This document shows, one piece after another, positions 40,497 through 49,305 of a DNA stretch of 64,000 bases. The notes beneath the pieces are model-generated. The model saw only the letters and a list, made by a program, of their open reading frames with translations, was not told the origin of the DNA and did no database searches. How positions within the stretch are numbered: the first letter of the stretch is position 1; each line of letters starts with the position of its first letter. Position numbers and translations under genes: made by a program. Source of the stretch: Lentzea atacamensis (GTDB lineage: Bacteria; Actinomycetota; Actinomycetes; Mycobacteriales; Pseudonocardiaceae). The stretch covers positions 124,001-188,000 of the forward strand of contig NZ_QLTT01000011.1 in the NCBI RefSeq assembly GCF_003269295.1, written 5' to 3'.

Positions 40497-41156
40497 GTGC
40501 GTCTCGTCATCGCTCGCTGCCAGGTCGACTACGTAGGACGACTCACCGCCCATCTGCCGATGGCTCAGCGACTGCTGCTGATCAAGGCCGATGGCTCGGT
40601 GTCGATCCACTCCGACGACCGCGCCTACAAGCCGTTGAACTGGATGAGCCCGCCCTGCTGGCTCATCGAGGACCCGGACATCTGGACCGTGCAGAACAAG
40701 GCGGGGGAGAAGCTGATCATCACCCTCGAAGAGGTGATGCACGACTCCAAGCACGAGCTCGGTCCCGAACCCGGCCTGCAGAAGGACGGCGTCGAAGCGG
40801 ACCTCCAGAAGCTGCTCGCCGAGCACGTCACGACCCTCGGCGAGGGCTGGACGCTGGTGCGCCGCGAGTTCCCGACCGCCATCGGCCCGGTCGACCTGAT
40901 GTGCCGCGACTCGGCGGGCGGCTCGGTCGCCGTGGAGATCAAGCGGCGCGGGGAGATCGACGGGGTCGAGCAGCTGACCAGGTACCTGGAGCTGCTCAAC
41001 CGCGATCCGCTGCTGGCGCCGGTGCAGGGTGTGTTCGCGGCGCAGCAGATCAAGCCGCAGGCGAGGACGCTGGCCGAGGACCGCGGGATCCGGTGCGTCG
41101 TGCTGGACTACGACGCGTTGCGCGGGATCGAGCCGGACGAGTTCCGCCTGTTCTGA
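40497..41156 (+). CDS. nucS: Mismatch-specific endonuclease NucS (EndoMS)
   Basis: Actinobacteria lack MutS/MutL and use NucS to cut both strands at G-T, T-T and G-G mismatches. It is 219 residues. The catalytic residues of the PD-(D/E)xK core are Asp133 (GPVDLM), Glu147 and Lys149 (VEIKRRG), with Gln159 and Tyr163 (EQLTRYLE). The C-terminus FRLF is the likely beta-clamp binding tail. GTG start at 40497, matching the family N-terminus. Confidence 0.94.
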   Translation: MRLVIARCQVDYVGRLTAHLPMAQRLLLIKADGSVSIHSDDRAYKPLNWMSPPCWLIEDPDIWTVQNKAGEKLIITLEEVMHDSKHELGPEPGLQKDGVEADLQKLLAEHVTTLGEGWTLVRREFPTAIGPVDLMCRDSAGGSVAVEIKRRGEIDGVEQLTRYLELLNRDPLLAPVQGVFAAQQIKPQARTLAEDRGIRCVVLDYDALRGIEPDEFRLF

Positions 41157-41611
41157 TCAGTCGGCCGCCGGTGCGCGCAGACCGTCGCGGTAGACGACCA
41201 TGAGCGTGTGGTCGAAGGTGTCGAGCCGGTTGTGGTCCAGATCCCTCAGCCGGTAGACGGCGGACATCAGATCACCCGTCTCGACCATCGTCCCGATCTC
41301 GTCGCGACCGGACGGCGGCAAGGCTTCCCAGTCCGGTCGCGAGAGACAGGGCCGACAGTGTCGCCACGGGTTTCGTCGCAGCCCATGAGCAGCCGGTCGG
41401 CACGACGGGCACGTCCAGCTCCGGTAGCCCGCCGTGATCGTCCGGCCGTCATCGACCATCGCGCCGACCTCGTCCCGCACGGCTTGCGGCAGCGCCTCCC
41501 AGTCCGGCCGGGTGCGGCAGGAAGGCAGATCTCGCCCCGGCCGTCGCCGCTGCCCATGATCACCGCGCGGCACAACGGGCACACCCAGCTCACCTGCTCG
41601 TGGTCGGTCAC
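41157..41611 (-). pseudogene. Frameshifted gene for a tandem zinc-ribbon protein
   Basis: Two frames together encode a repeated module. From GTG 41611 one frame reads VTDHEQVSWVCPLCR and GEICLP, then near 41520 the homology moves to another frame with CRTRPDWEALPQAVRDEVG. The second module, all in the latter frame, is SWTCPSCR, HCRPCLSRPDWEALPPSGRD. Both modules have CPxC...C..C followed by a RPDWEALP helix region. A single missing base in the CCTTCC stretch explains the break. This is either a real pseudogene or a sequence error; restored it would encode about 151 residues of unknown function. Confidence 0.6.
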
Positions 41612-41780
41612 CGCGCCAGTGCCGAGGTGCCGCTCGACAGGCCGACCCGGTTTTCGGACTTCAGTGAGCGACCCGCCACACATCGTGGTTTTGTGAGCGC
41701 GCACAGGGGGTAAGAACCGGCGCACCTGGAGTGACGTCCCCTCCTGGTCGTTGATGTTGGACTTGTCTGGGAGGTGGGCG

Positions 41781-43472
41781 GTGTCGGTGTTGGCCGAGGC
41801 GGACCTGCGGCTCGACGCGGGGCCGATCGACTACGCGTTGCTCGTCATCTACTTCGTGGTGGTGCTCGGCATCGGCGTGATGGCACGACGATCCGTCTCT
41901 TCCAGTCTCGACTTCCTGCTGTCCGGTCGGTCGCTGCCGGCGTGGGTCACCGGTCTCGCGTTCATCAGCGCGAACCTCGGTGCGCTTGAGCTGATGGGTA
42001 TGACGGCCAACGGCGCGCAGTACGGCATGGCGACGGTGCACTACTACTGGATCGGTGCCATCCCGGCGATGGTGTTCCTCGGTCTGGTGATGATGCCGTT
42101 CTACTACGGCTCGAAAGTGCGCAGCGTTCCCGAGTTCATGCTGCGGCGCTTCGGCAAGCCCGCGCACCTCGTCAACGCCATCAGCTTCGCCGTCGCGCAG
42201 ATCCTGATCGCGGGCATCAACCTGTTCGCGCTCGCGGTGATCATCGACGCGCTGCTCGGGTGGCCGCTGCCGGTGTCCATCGTGGTCGCGGCGATGGTCG
42301 TGCTCGCGTACACGGCGCTCGGTGGCCTGAGTGCCGCCATCTACAACGAGGTTCTGCAGTTCTTCGTCATCGTGGCCGCGCTGGCGCCGCTCACGATCGT
42401 CGGCCTGATCAAGGTCGGCGGCTGGCAGGGGCTCGTGCAGAAGGTGACCGACCAGGAGCAGCTGAGTGCGTGGCCCGCGACGGAGCTGACCGGCATCGAG
42501 AGCCCGGTCTGGAGCGTCGTCGGCCTGGTGTTCGGTCTCGGCTTCGTGCTGTCGTTCGGGTACTGGACGACGAACTTCGCCGAGGTGCAGCGCGCGATGA
42601 GCGCCAAGTCGATGTCGGCGGCCAAGCGCACGCCGATCATCGGTGCGTACCCGAAGGCGCTCATCCCTGCGGTCATCATCATCCCCGGCATCATCGCCGC
42701 GGTGATCGTGCCGGAGATGGCGCAGCTCAAGGCGGGCGACACGAGCAGCGGCGTGGTCTACAACAACGTGCTGCCGTTGCTGATGCGGGATCTGCTGCCC
42801 AACGGCATCCTCGGCATCGCGATCACGGGTCTGCTGGCGAGCTTCATGGCCGGTGTGGCGGCGAACGTCAGCTCGTTCAACACGGTCTTCACCTACGACC
42901 TGTGGCAGGACTACGTCAAGAAGGACCGGCCGGACGAGTACTACCTGCGCGTCGGGCGGTTGGCCACGGTCGGCGCGTGCGTGCTCGCGATCGGCACGGC
43001 GTTCATCGCGGCGGCGCTCGGCGGGTCCAACATCATGGACTACATCCAGGCGCTGTTCTCGTTCTTCAACGCGCCGCTGTTCGCGACGTTCATCGTCGGC
43101 ATGTTCTGGAAGCGCATGACGCCCACCGCCGGCTGGGTGGGCTTGCTCGCGGGCACGTTCACCGCGATGTTCATCTACGCGATCTCGGAGCCGTCGTTCG
43201 GCATCAAGTGGCTGGAGCTGCCCGGCCAGGGCGCGAGCTTCCTCGGCGCGGGTCTCGCGTTCGTGGTGGACGTCGTCGTGAGCGTCGCGGTCAGCTTGGT
43301 CACGCGACCCAAGCCGGACAGCGAGCTGGTCGGACTTGTCTACAGCCTGACGCCGAAGGAGGACCGCTCGCACGCCACCACCGGTGAGGACGCGGGCTGG
43401 TACCGCTCGCCCGCCCTGCTCGGCGGCGGCGTGCTGGCGCTGACGACCGTTCTCTACATCATCTTCGGCTGA
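41781..43472 (+). CDS. Sodium/solute symporter (SSS family)
   Basis: A 563-residue protein with about 14 membrane segments. The first helix pair includes DYALLVIYFVVVLGIGVMARR, and the family core SGRSLPAWVTGLAFISANLGALELMGM matches sugar-type SSS transporters with the Na2-site region. The GTG at 41781 follows GGGAGGTGG at good distance; earlier in-frame ATGs (41751, 41754) would overlap it. The substrate is not evident. A two-helix small protein follows 11 bp later in the same operon. Confidence 0.88.
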   Translation: MSVLAEADLRLDAGPIDYALLVIYFVVVLGIGVMARRSVSSSLDFLLSGRSLPAWVTGLAFISANLGALELMGMTANGAQYGMATVHYYWIGAIPAMVFLGLVMMPFYYGSKVRSVPEFMLRRFGKPAHLVNAISFAVAQILIAGINLFALAVIIDALLGWPLPVSIVVAAMVVLAYTALGGLSAAIYNEVLQFFVIVAALAPLTIVGLIKVGGWQGLVQKVTDQEQLSAWPATELTGIESPVWSVVGLVFGLGFVLSFGYWTTNFAEVQRAMSAKSMSAAKRTPIIGAYPKALIPAVIIIPGIIAAVIVPEMAQLKAGDTSSGVVYNNVLPLLMRDLLPNGILGIAITGLLASFMAGVAANVSSFNTVFTYDLWQDYVKKDRPDEYYLRVGRLATVGACVLAIGTAFIAAALGGSNIMDYIQALFSFFNAPLFATFIVGMFWKRMTPTAGWVGLLAGTFTAMFIYAISEPSFGIKWLELPGQGASFLGAGLAFVVDVVVSVAVSLVTRPKPDSELVGLVYSLTPKEDRSHATTGEDAGWYRSPALLGGGVLALTTVLYIIFG

Positions 43473-43483
43473 GGGAGGCCGTC

Positions 43484-43726
43484 ATGAGGTTGTTCGACCT
43501 GCGACTGATCATCGCTTTCCTCTTCGGCCTGTACGGCGTCGTACTGGTCGTCGTCGGTCTCGGTTTCACGACCGACGACGACCTGAAGAAGGCCGAAGGG
43601 GTCAACATCAACCTGTGGGCCGGCATCGCCATGGTGGTGCTGGCGGCGTTGTTCGCCGTGTGGGCGTTGCTGCGGCCTCAGTTCGCGAAGACTACGACTG
43701 CGGACGACCTGGGAAAACGGGGTTGA
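43484..43726 (+). CDS. Small two-helix membrane protein, companion of the symporter
   Basis: An 80-residue protein with two membrane segments (LIIAFLFGLYGVVLVVVGLGF; INLWAGIAMVVLAALFAVWALL) and a short loop between them. SSS permeases of this type are commonly followed by such small proteins, possibly accessory subunits. That role is inference. ATG 43484 follows GAGGGAGG. Confidence 0.75.
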   Translation: MRLFDLRLIIAFLFGLYGVVLVVVGLGFTTDDDLKKAEGVNINLWAGIAMVVLAALFAVWALLRPQFAKTTTADDLGKRG

Positions 43727-43845
43727 AGGCCTCGATCGTCCACGCGTCGAGCCAGTTGAATGCGCGGCGAATTCGGTTACGCACGTCTCTCCTTTTTCTC
43801 GGGGTCTTCACCAGGTACATCGCGTTGATCTTCTGAATCGTTCCC

Positions 43846-43877
43846 GTTGCGCTCCGTGACATGTGCCACGGAGCAAC
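43846..43877 (+). terminator. Inverted repeat after the symporter operon
   Basis: CTCCGTG (43852-43858) pairs with CACGGAG (43867-43873) around 8 nt. GTTG/CAAC extends the stem past a 2-nt bulge. It may terminate the symporter operon or act as an operator for the lipoprotein gene starting about 40 bp later. Confidence 0.4.
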
Positions 43878-43925
43878 TCGGGGTACCGGCCACGAACGCG
43901 CGCAAAGGTCGCTACCGTGCACGTC

Positions 43926-44942
43926 GTGCTCCGTTTTCGTGCCACAGCCCTGGTCGCCGCCGCTGCTCTGCTGGTGGCCGGCTGCGCGACCGGTCCCGGT
44001 CTCACCAAGACCCACTCGCCGCGCCGCACCGTGCAGGCGGGGGCGGGCGCGAGCTCGACCGACCCGTCGGTCAAGCCGTCGGCACAGGCGGGCAAACCGG
44101 TCGATCCGGCGTTCGCGGCGGAGCGGTTGCGGCTGGTCAACCCGTGTGCGTTGATCGAGAAGGACCTGCTGCAGACGGTCGGCACGCCGTCGAGGTACTC
44201 GAGCAGCAACTACACGCGCTGCTCGAACTACATGAAGGACAAGGCGGACAAGACCCTCAACTTCACGCTGGACATCGGCTACTCGCTGACGTCCACCGAC
44301 GTGAAGAACGCGACCAAGCAGCTCGCCGGGCTCAAGAGCGGTGAGCAGAAGCTGAGCTCGTCGTGCTTCATCACCGCCGTGACTCAGGAGAACCCGGCAC
44401 AGGCCGTGCGGATCCAGGTGACCACGGGCACCGGTGACCGGGCGGTGGCCGACCCGTGCGAGCCGGGGCGCAAGGTGCTCGAGGGTGCGATCCGCAAGCT
44501 CAAGGGCAACCCGCAGAAGTACACCCCGCCCAAGGGCTCGCCGGTCGAGGTCGACCCGTGCACGATCGTCGACAAGGCGACACTCGCGCCGGTGCTCGGT
44601 GCCTCGCCGCGGTCCCTGCCCTTCGGCCTGCACCAGTGCGGGTGGTCGGGCCAGAACGCCGAGATGCGCATCGAGTTCAAGACCGCGCGCATCCCGAAGG
44701 ACGGCAAGTTCGACAGCAAGTCGGTAGAGGTCGATCTCGGTGGTGGGGTCAAGGGCTACCAGGCGTCGAAGGACGGTGCGTACCCGACGTGCGAGCTGAT
44801 CGTGGTTCGCACGAAGGATTCCAGCGACGCGGGTGAGGTGGCCGAGTTCTCGGTCGGCGGCTCGAAGGAGAAGCAGCTGGACCGCTGCCAGGCGGCGCAG
44901 GCGTTCGCCAAGGCGGTGCTTCCGAGCCTTCCCAGTGCCTGA
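43926..44942 (+). CDS. Lipoprotein with two DUF3558-like domains
   Basis: A 338-residue lipoprotein. The signal peptide ends in LVAGC with Cys20, followed by a Thr/Ser/Pro linker. Two related domains begin NPCALIEKDLLQTVG and DPCTIVDKATLAPVLG, each with a second cysteine (YTRCSNYM; LHQCGW). It looks like an internal duplication of the DUF3558 fold. GTG 43926 is favoured; GTG 43917 and ATG 43863 are alternatives. Function unknown; anchored outside the membrane. Confidence 0.75.
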   Translation: MLRFRATALVAAAALLVAGCATGPGLTKTHSPRRTVQAGAGASSTDPSVKPSAQAGKPVDPAFAAERLRLVNPCALIEKDLLQTVGTPSRYSSSNYTRCSNYMKDKADKTLNFTLDIGYSLTSTDVKNATKQLAGLKSGEQKLSSSCFITAVTQENPAQAVRIQVTTGTGDRAVADPCEPGRKVLEGAIRKLKGNPQKYTPPKGSPVEVDPCTIVDKATLAPVLGASPRSLPFGLHQCGWSGQNAEMRIEFKTARIPKDGKFDSKSVEVDLGGGVKGYQASKDGAYPTCELIVVRTKDSSDAGEVAEFSVGGSKEKQLDRCQAAQAFAKAVLPSLPSA

Positions 44943-44991
44943 CGGGCCGGGCGGGGGCTGAAAGTTCTTCAAGTACGCGTTAGTGTCGAGG

Positions 44992-45005
44992 TTACTGGCG
45001 AGTAC
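44992..45005 (+). promoter_or_regulatory. Shared operator motif upstream of the aldehyde dehydrogenase
   Basis: TTACTGGCGAGTAC, ending 14 bp before the start codon of the aldehyde dehydrogenase gene. It matches TTACYGNCSAGTA seen before ecm, ccr and the thiolase. It overlaps the region where the promoter or SD spacer must lie, consistent with repression. Confidence 0.6.
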
Positions 45006-45019
45006 CCGGGAGGGGCCCA

Positions 45020-46525
45020 ATGACGCAGACCGCTTCGGACAGCGCGCTGTCGGCCGATGGCGAGCAGCGGCGGTTCGCTTCACTGGACCCGCGCACGGGG
45101 GAGGTCGTCGCGCACCACCCGATCCACACGGCCGCCGAGGTCGAGGAAGCGGTGTCCTCGGCACGCGAGGCCTCCGCGTGGTGGGCGGGTCTCGGTTTCG
45201 AGGGGCGCAAGACCAAGCTCGACGCGTGGCGCAGAGTCCTGTCACGGCGCGCTGACGAGTTCGTCGCGCTGATCAGCGCGGAGACCGGCAAGCCCGCCGA
45301 CGACTCCCGCGTCGAGATCACGCTGGTGATGGACCACCTGCACTGGGCCTCGCGGCAGGCGGGCCGGGTGCTGGGCAAGCGCCGGATCTCCTCGGGCATG
45401 CTGATGTTCAACCACAGCGCGACGGTCGAATACCGGCCGTTGGGCGTCATCGGCGTCATCGGGCCGTGGAACTACCCCGCGCACACGCCGATGGGGTCGA
45501 TCTCCTACGCGCTCGCCGCCGGCAACGCCGTGGTGTTCAAGCCGTCGGAGTTCACGCCGGGTGTGGGCACGTTCCTCGCGTCGACGTTCAGCGAGGCGGT
45601 GCCGGAGTACCCGGTGTTCCAGGTCGTCACGGGCTTCGGTGAGACGGGCTCGGCGCTGTGCACCTCGGGCGTCGACAAGGTCGCGTTCACCGGCTCCACG
45701 CGGACCGGCAAGAAGGTCATGGAGGCGTGTGCGGCGACGCTCACGCCGGTGCTGGTCGAGTGCGGCGGCAAGGACGCGCTGATCGTCGACTCCGACGCCG
45801 ACCTGGTGGCCGCGGCCGAGGCCGCGATGTGGGGCGCGGTGTCCAACGCGGGCCAGACGTGCGCCGGCGTCGAGCGCGTGTACGTGGCCGAGGACGTCGC
45901 CGACCAGTTCATCGAGATCGCGGTGAAGCGGGCGAAGAAGCTCAAGCCCGGCGGTGAGCCGAACGCCGACCTCGGGCCGATCACGATGCCGTCGCAGGTG
46001 GAGATCATCCGCGAGCACGTGCAGGACGCGCTGGACCGCGGTGGCAAGGCGCTGGTCGGTGGACCGGAGTCGATCAGGCCGCCGTACGTCGAGCCGGTCG
46101 TGCTGACGGACGTGCCGGAGGACTCGCTGGCGGTCACCGAGGAGACGTTCGGGCCGACCGTGGTGATCAACCGGGTGCCCAACGCGTTGGAGGGCGTGCG
46201 GCTCGCGAACCAGTCGAAGTACGGGCTCGGCGCCGCGGTGTTCTCGAAGTCGCGCGGCGAGGAACTGGCGCGGGAGCTGCGGGTCGGCATGGTGTCGATC
46301 AACGCGGTGCTGACCTACGCGGCGATCCCCGGCCTGCCGTTCGGCGGGGTCGGCGACTCCGGGTTCGGGCGGATCCACGGCGAGGACGGGCTGCGCGAGT
46401 TCGCCTACCCCAAGGCCGTGACGAAGCAGCGGTTCAAGGCGCTGCTCAACATGACGACGTTCGACCGGTCATCGCTGGCCGGCAAGCAGCTGCTACGGCT
46501 CGCGCGGATGCTCTTCGGACGGTGA
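45020..46525 (+). CDS. NAD(P)+-dependent aldehyde dehydrogenase
   Basis: A 501-residue ALDH superfamily enzyme that oxidises an aldehyde to the acid. The general base is Glu247 (VECGGKDA) and the nucleophile is Cys281 (SNAGQTCAGV). The Rossmann segment IGVIGPWNYPAHTPMG and the C-terminal LPFGGVGDSGFGRIHG are present. It resembles succinate-semialdehyde/fatty-aldehyde type members; the substrate is undetermined. Its operator motif links it to the ethylmalonyl-CoA genes. SD GGGAGGGG precedes the ATG. Confidence 0.88.
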   Translation: MTQTASDSALSADGEQRRFASLDPRTGEVVAHHPIHTAAEVEEAVSSAREASAWWAGLGFEGRKTKLDAWRRVLSRRADEFVALISAETGKPADDSRVEITLVMDHLHWASRQAGRVLGKRRISSGMLMFNHSATVEYRPLGVIGVIGPWNYPAHTPMGSISYALAAGNAVVFKPSEFTPGVGTFLASTFSEAVPEYPVFQVVTGFGETGSALCTSGVDKVAFTGSTRTGKKVMEACAATLTPVLVECGGKDALIVDSDADLVAAAEAAMWGAVSNAGQTCAGVERVYVAEDVADQFIEIAVKRAKKLKPGGEPNADLGPITMPSQVEIIREHVQDALDRGGKALVGGPESIRPPYVEPVVLTDVPEDSLAVTEETFGPTVVINRVPNALEGVRLANQSKYGLGAAVFSKSRGEELARELRVGMVSINAVLTYAAIPGLPFGGVGDSGFGRIHGEDGLREFAYPKAVTKQRFKALLNMTTFDRSSLAGKQLLRLARMLFGR

Positions 46526-46547
46526 GGAGCACCCGCGCGGACCGGTT

Positions 46548-47540
46548 CTAGGCGCCGAGCTGCTTCTGCAGGTCGTCCAGGACCACGTTCGCGGCGAGCA
46601 CGCCGAGGCCGAGGAAGTAGGTCTCGTCGAGCACCGGCTTCGCCTTGCCGGCCTTGACGGCGTTCAGGCCGCTCCACAGCGGGCCGCCGAGCACCGAGGC
46701 CTGCTCGGTCTTGGCCGGGTCGCCGTAGGTGGAGTAGATGATGAAGTCGCCGTCGGCCTTGCCGATCTGCTCCGCGCTGACCTCGGCGGCCAGGTCGTCG
46801 ACCTGGGACGGCGTCGGCTGCGGGATCTTGGCGTCGATCAGGATGGTGCCGATGAACGACTTCTTGGCGTAGAGGCGGATCTTGCCGGGCATGAAGCGCA
46901 GCGCCGTGACCGTCGGGCGCACACCGAGCTTCTTCTCGATGGCGGCGCCGGTCGCGGTGGCCTTGTTCGTGTAGTCCTCGAGCATCTTCGCGGCGTCGGC
47001 CTGGCGGTCGAGCGCGGCGGCGTTGAGGAGGAAGTTCTCCTTCCACACGTAGCCGGGACGCACCGAGAAGACGGTCGGGGCGATCGCGCTCAGCTTCGGG
47101 TAGAGGGACTCCGCGCGCAGCTTCGAGCCCAGGATCAGGTCGGGGTTGAGCTTGGTGATCGCCTCCAGATTGAGGTTGTTGATCGTGCCGACGTTCTCCG
47201 GCTGGCCACCCTTGTCGCCGATGTAGGACGGCATGGTGGGGGAGCCGTCGGTGAACGCGATGCCGACCGGCTTGATGCCGAGTGCGGCAACGTTGTCGAG
47301 CTCGCCGGTGTCGAGCACGATCACCCGTTCGGGTTTCTTCTCGAGCTTCGTCTCGCCCATCGCGTGCTTGATCGTGCGGGGAAACTCGCCCGGTTTGGCT
47401 TGCGTGCCGAAACCGTTGCTCAGTTCGTAGGCCTTGCCGAAGTCCTCGCCGCCCTGGGCGACAGTGGGCTTGTCCGTGCTCTGGCCGCACGCGGCGAGCA
47501 CCAGGGCGACTGCGGCGAGCAGAGCGGCTCTCTTCGACAC
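46548..47540 (-). CDS. Iron-siderophore ABC transporter substrate-binding lipoprotein
   Basis: A 330-residue FecB/FepB-type binding protein. The signal peptide ends in VLAAC with lipidated Cys18. Two lobes joined by a long helix include PERVIVLDTGELDNVAALGIKPVG and LEAITKLNPDLILGSKL, the usual pattern for siderophore binding. GTG 47540 follows GGAGGA. An IdeR/DmdR1-like iron box lies 45 bp upstream. No permease or ATPase gene is adjacent, so it must share a transporter encoded elsewhere. Confidence 0.88.
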   Translation of the reverse strand: MSKRAALLAAVALVLAACGQSTDKPTVAQGGEDFGKAYELSNGFGTQAKPGEFPRTIKHAMGETKLEKKPERVIVLDTGELDNVAALGIKPVGIAFTDGSPTMPSYIGDKGGQPENVGTINNLNLEAITKLNPDLILGSKLRAESLYPKLSAIAPTVFSVRPGYVWKENFLLNAAALDRQADAAKMLEDYTNKATATGAAIEKKLGVRPTVTALRFMPGKIRLYAKKSFIGTILIDAKIPQPTPSQVDDLAAEVSAEQIGKADGDFIIYSTYGDPAKTEQASVLGGPLWSGLNAVKAGKAKPVLDETYFLGLGVLAANVVLDDLQKQLGA

Positions 47541-47584
47541 GACGTTGTTCCTCCGCTACTTGCAGTGATGTTGACCTGCATTTC

Positions 47585-47603
47585 TTAGGGCAGGCTAACG
47601 GTA
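47585..47603 (-). promoter_or_regulatory. Iron box (IdeR/DmdR1-type operator)
   Basis: TTAGGGCAGGCTAACGGTA matches 13 of the 19 positions of the usual TTAGGTTAGGCTAACCTAA iron box, including TTAGG and AGGCTAAC. It lies in the divergent region between the siderophore-binding protein gene and dhaK. It predicts iron repression of the former. Confidence 0.6.
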
Positions 47604-47684
47604 CCGGTGCCTTTTGCCCGTTCCGAGTGTCAGACCCCCGGAGTAAGAAGGAACACGGTCACCGCCGATCGGAAGGGCTCTTCG

Positions 47685-48677
47685 ATGAAGAAGATCATCA
47701 ATGATCCGGAAACCGTGGTGCAGGACGCGCTGCGGGGAATGCAGGCTGCCCATTCCGATCTGCTGACCGTGCACCACGACCCGGCCGTGGTCGTGCGTGC
47801 GGACGCTCCGGTGCGGGGAAAGGTCGCGATCATCTCGGGTGGCGGGTCGGGCCACGAACCGCTGCACGGCGGGTTCGTCGGGCGCGGGATGCTCGACGCG
47901 GCCTGTCCCGGAGCGGTGTTCACGTCGCCGACGCCGGACCAGGTGCTCGACGCCGTCGCGCGGACCGATGGCGGTGCGGGCGCGCTGCTGATCGTGAAGA
48001 ACTACACCGGTGACGTGCTGAACTTCGAGACCGCGGGCGAGATGGCGGAGTCCGAGGTGCGCAGCGTCGTGATCGACGACGACGTGGCGGTGAAGGACTC
48101 GCTGTACACGGCGGGCAGGCGCGGTGTCGGCGGCACCGTGCTGCTGGAGAAGATCGTGGGCGCGGCGGCGGACCGCGGCGCCGATCTGGCGGCGTGCGAG
48201 GCGCTGGCTTCGAGGGTGATCGGTTCGGTGCGCTCGATGGGGCTGGCGCTGTCCGCGTGCACGGTCCCGCACGTGGGTTCGCCGAGTTTCGAGCTGGCCG
48301 ACGACGAGATGGAGATCGGCATCGGGATCCACGGCGAGCCGGGCCGCCAGCGGGTGCCTGCGGGCTCGGCCACCGAGATGGTGACGGCGCTGCTGGATCC
48401 GATCCTGGAAGACCTGCCGTTCGCGTCGGGCGACCGGGTGCTGCTGTTCACGAACTCGATGGGCGGAACTCCGTTGATCGAGCTGTACTTGGCGCACGGC
48501 ATCGCGGAGCAGTTGCTGGCTGATCGGGGGATCACCGTGGAACGCAGGCTCGTCGGCCCGTACATCACCAGCCTGGAGATGCAGGGCATGAGTCTCACGC
48601 TGTTGAAGCTGGACGACGAGATGGTCGAGCTGTGGGACGCGCCGGTGCACACGCCCGCACTGCGGTGGGGAGTCTGA
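47685..48677 (+). CDS. dhaK: Dihydroxyacetone kinase subunit DhaK
   Basis: Substrate-binding subunit of the PTS-dependent dihydroxyacetone kinase, 330 residues. His216 in IGIHGEPG forms the hemiaminal bond with dihydroxyacetone, and SGGGSGHEP (His57) contributes to the pocket. ATG 47685 has the SD GGAAGGG. First gene of dhaKLM; in this system the phosphoryl donor is PEP through EI-HPr-DhaM and DhaL. Confidence 0.95.
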   Translation: MKKIINDPETVVQDALRGMQAAHSDLLTVHHDPAVVVRADAPVRGKVAIISGGGSGHEPLHGGFVGRGMLDAACPGAVFTSPTPDQVLDAVARTDGGAGALLIVKNYTGDVLNFETAGEMAESEVRSVVIDDDVAVKDSLYTAGRRGVGGTVLLEKIVGAAADRGADLAACEALASRVIGSVRSMGLALSACTVPHVGSPSFELADDEMEIGIGIHGEPGRQRVPAGSATEMVTALLDPILEDLPFASGDRVLLFTNSMGGTPLIELYLAHGIAEQLLADRGITVERRLVGPYITSLEMQGMSLTLLKLDDEMVELWDAPVHTPALRWGV

Positions 48678-48678
48678 G

Positions 48679-49305
48679 GTGGGGTGCACGGCAGCCGACG
48701 TCGTGGCGGCACTCAGGGCGGCCGCCGAGGTGGTGCGGGAACACCGCGACGAGCTGGTGCGCCTGGACCAGGCGATCGGTGACGGCGACCACGGCGAGAA
48801 CCTGAAGCGCGGCTTCACCGCGCTGCTGTCCCGGCTGGACGCCGAGGAGCCCGCTTCTCCCGGCAAGGTGCTGAAGCTGGTCGCCACCACGTTGATCTCG
48901 ACGGTGGGCGGCGCGGCGGGCCCCTTGTACGGCACGGCCTTCCTGCGCGCGTCGGCCGCGGTGGGCGACGCCGCCGAACTCGATCGCGACGCCGTGGCGC
49001 GAGCGTTGCAGGGCGCGTTGGACGGCGTGGTGGCACGTGGCAAGGCGGTGGTGGGCGACAAGACGATGGTGGACGCCCTGACGCCCGCCGTGACCGCGGC
49101 GGCATCGGTGGACGGTTCGGTGGCCGCGGTCCTCTCGGCGGCGGCGGCCGCGGCTGCCGAGGGCGCGGAGTCGACGGTGCCGATGGTGGCGCGCAAGGGC
49201 CGCGCCTCGTACCTGGGTGAGCGCAGTGCCGGTCACCTGGATCCGGGCGCCCGTTCGACAGCGTTGCTGCTGCGGGCTTTCGCGGACGCGGCGGCCAAGG
49301 CATGA
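48679..49305 (+). CDS. dhaL: Dihydroxyacetone kinase ADP-binding subunit DhaL
   Basis: A 208-residue subunit that holds ADP permanently as a phosphate shuttle. The Mg-binding aspartates lie in DQAIGDGDHGENLKRG, and SYLGERSAGHLDPGA near the end is the family C-terminal motif. GTG start directly after dhaK and a 4-nt overlap (ATGA) with dhaM show a tight operon. Confidence 0.95.
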   Translation: MGCTAADVVAALRAAAEVVREHRDELVRLDQAIGDGDHGENLKRGFTALLSRLDAEEPASPGKVLKLVATTLISTVGGAAGPLYGTAFLRASAAVGDAAELDRDAVARALQGALDGVVARGKAVVGDKTMVDALTPAVTAAASVDGSVAAVLSAAAAAAAEGAESTVPMVARKGRASYLGERSAGHLDPGARSTALLLRAFADAAAKA

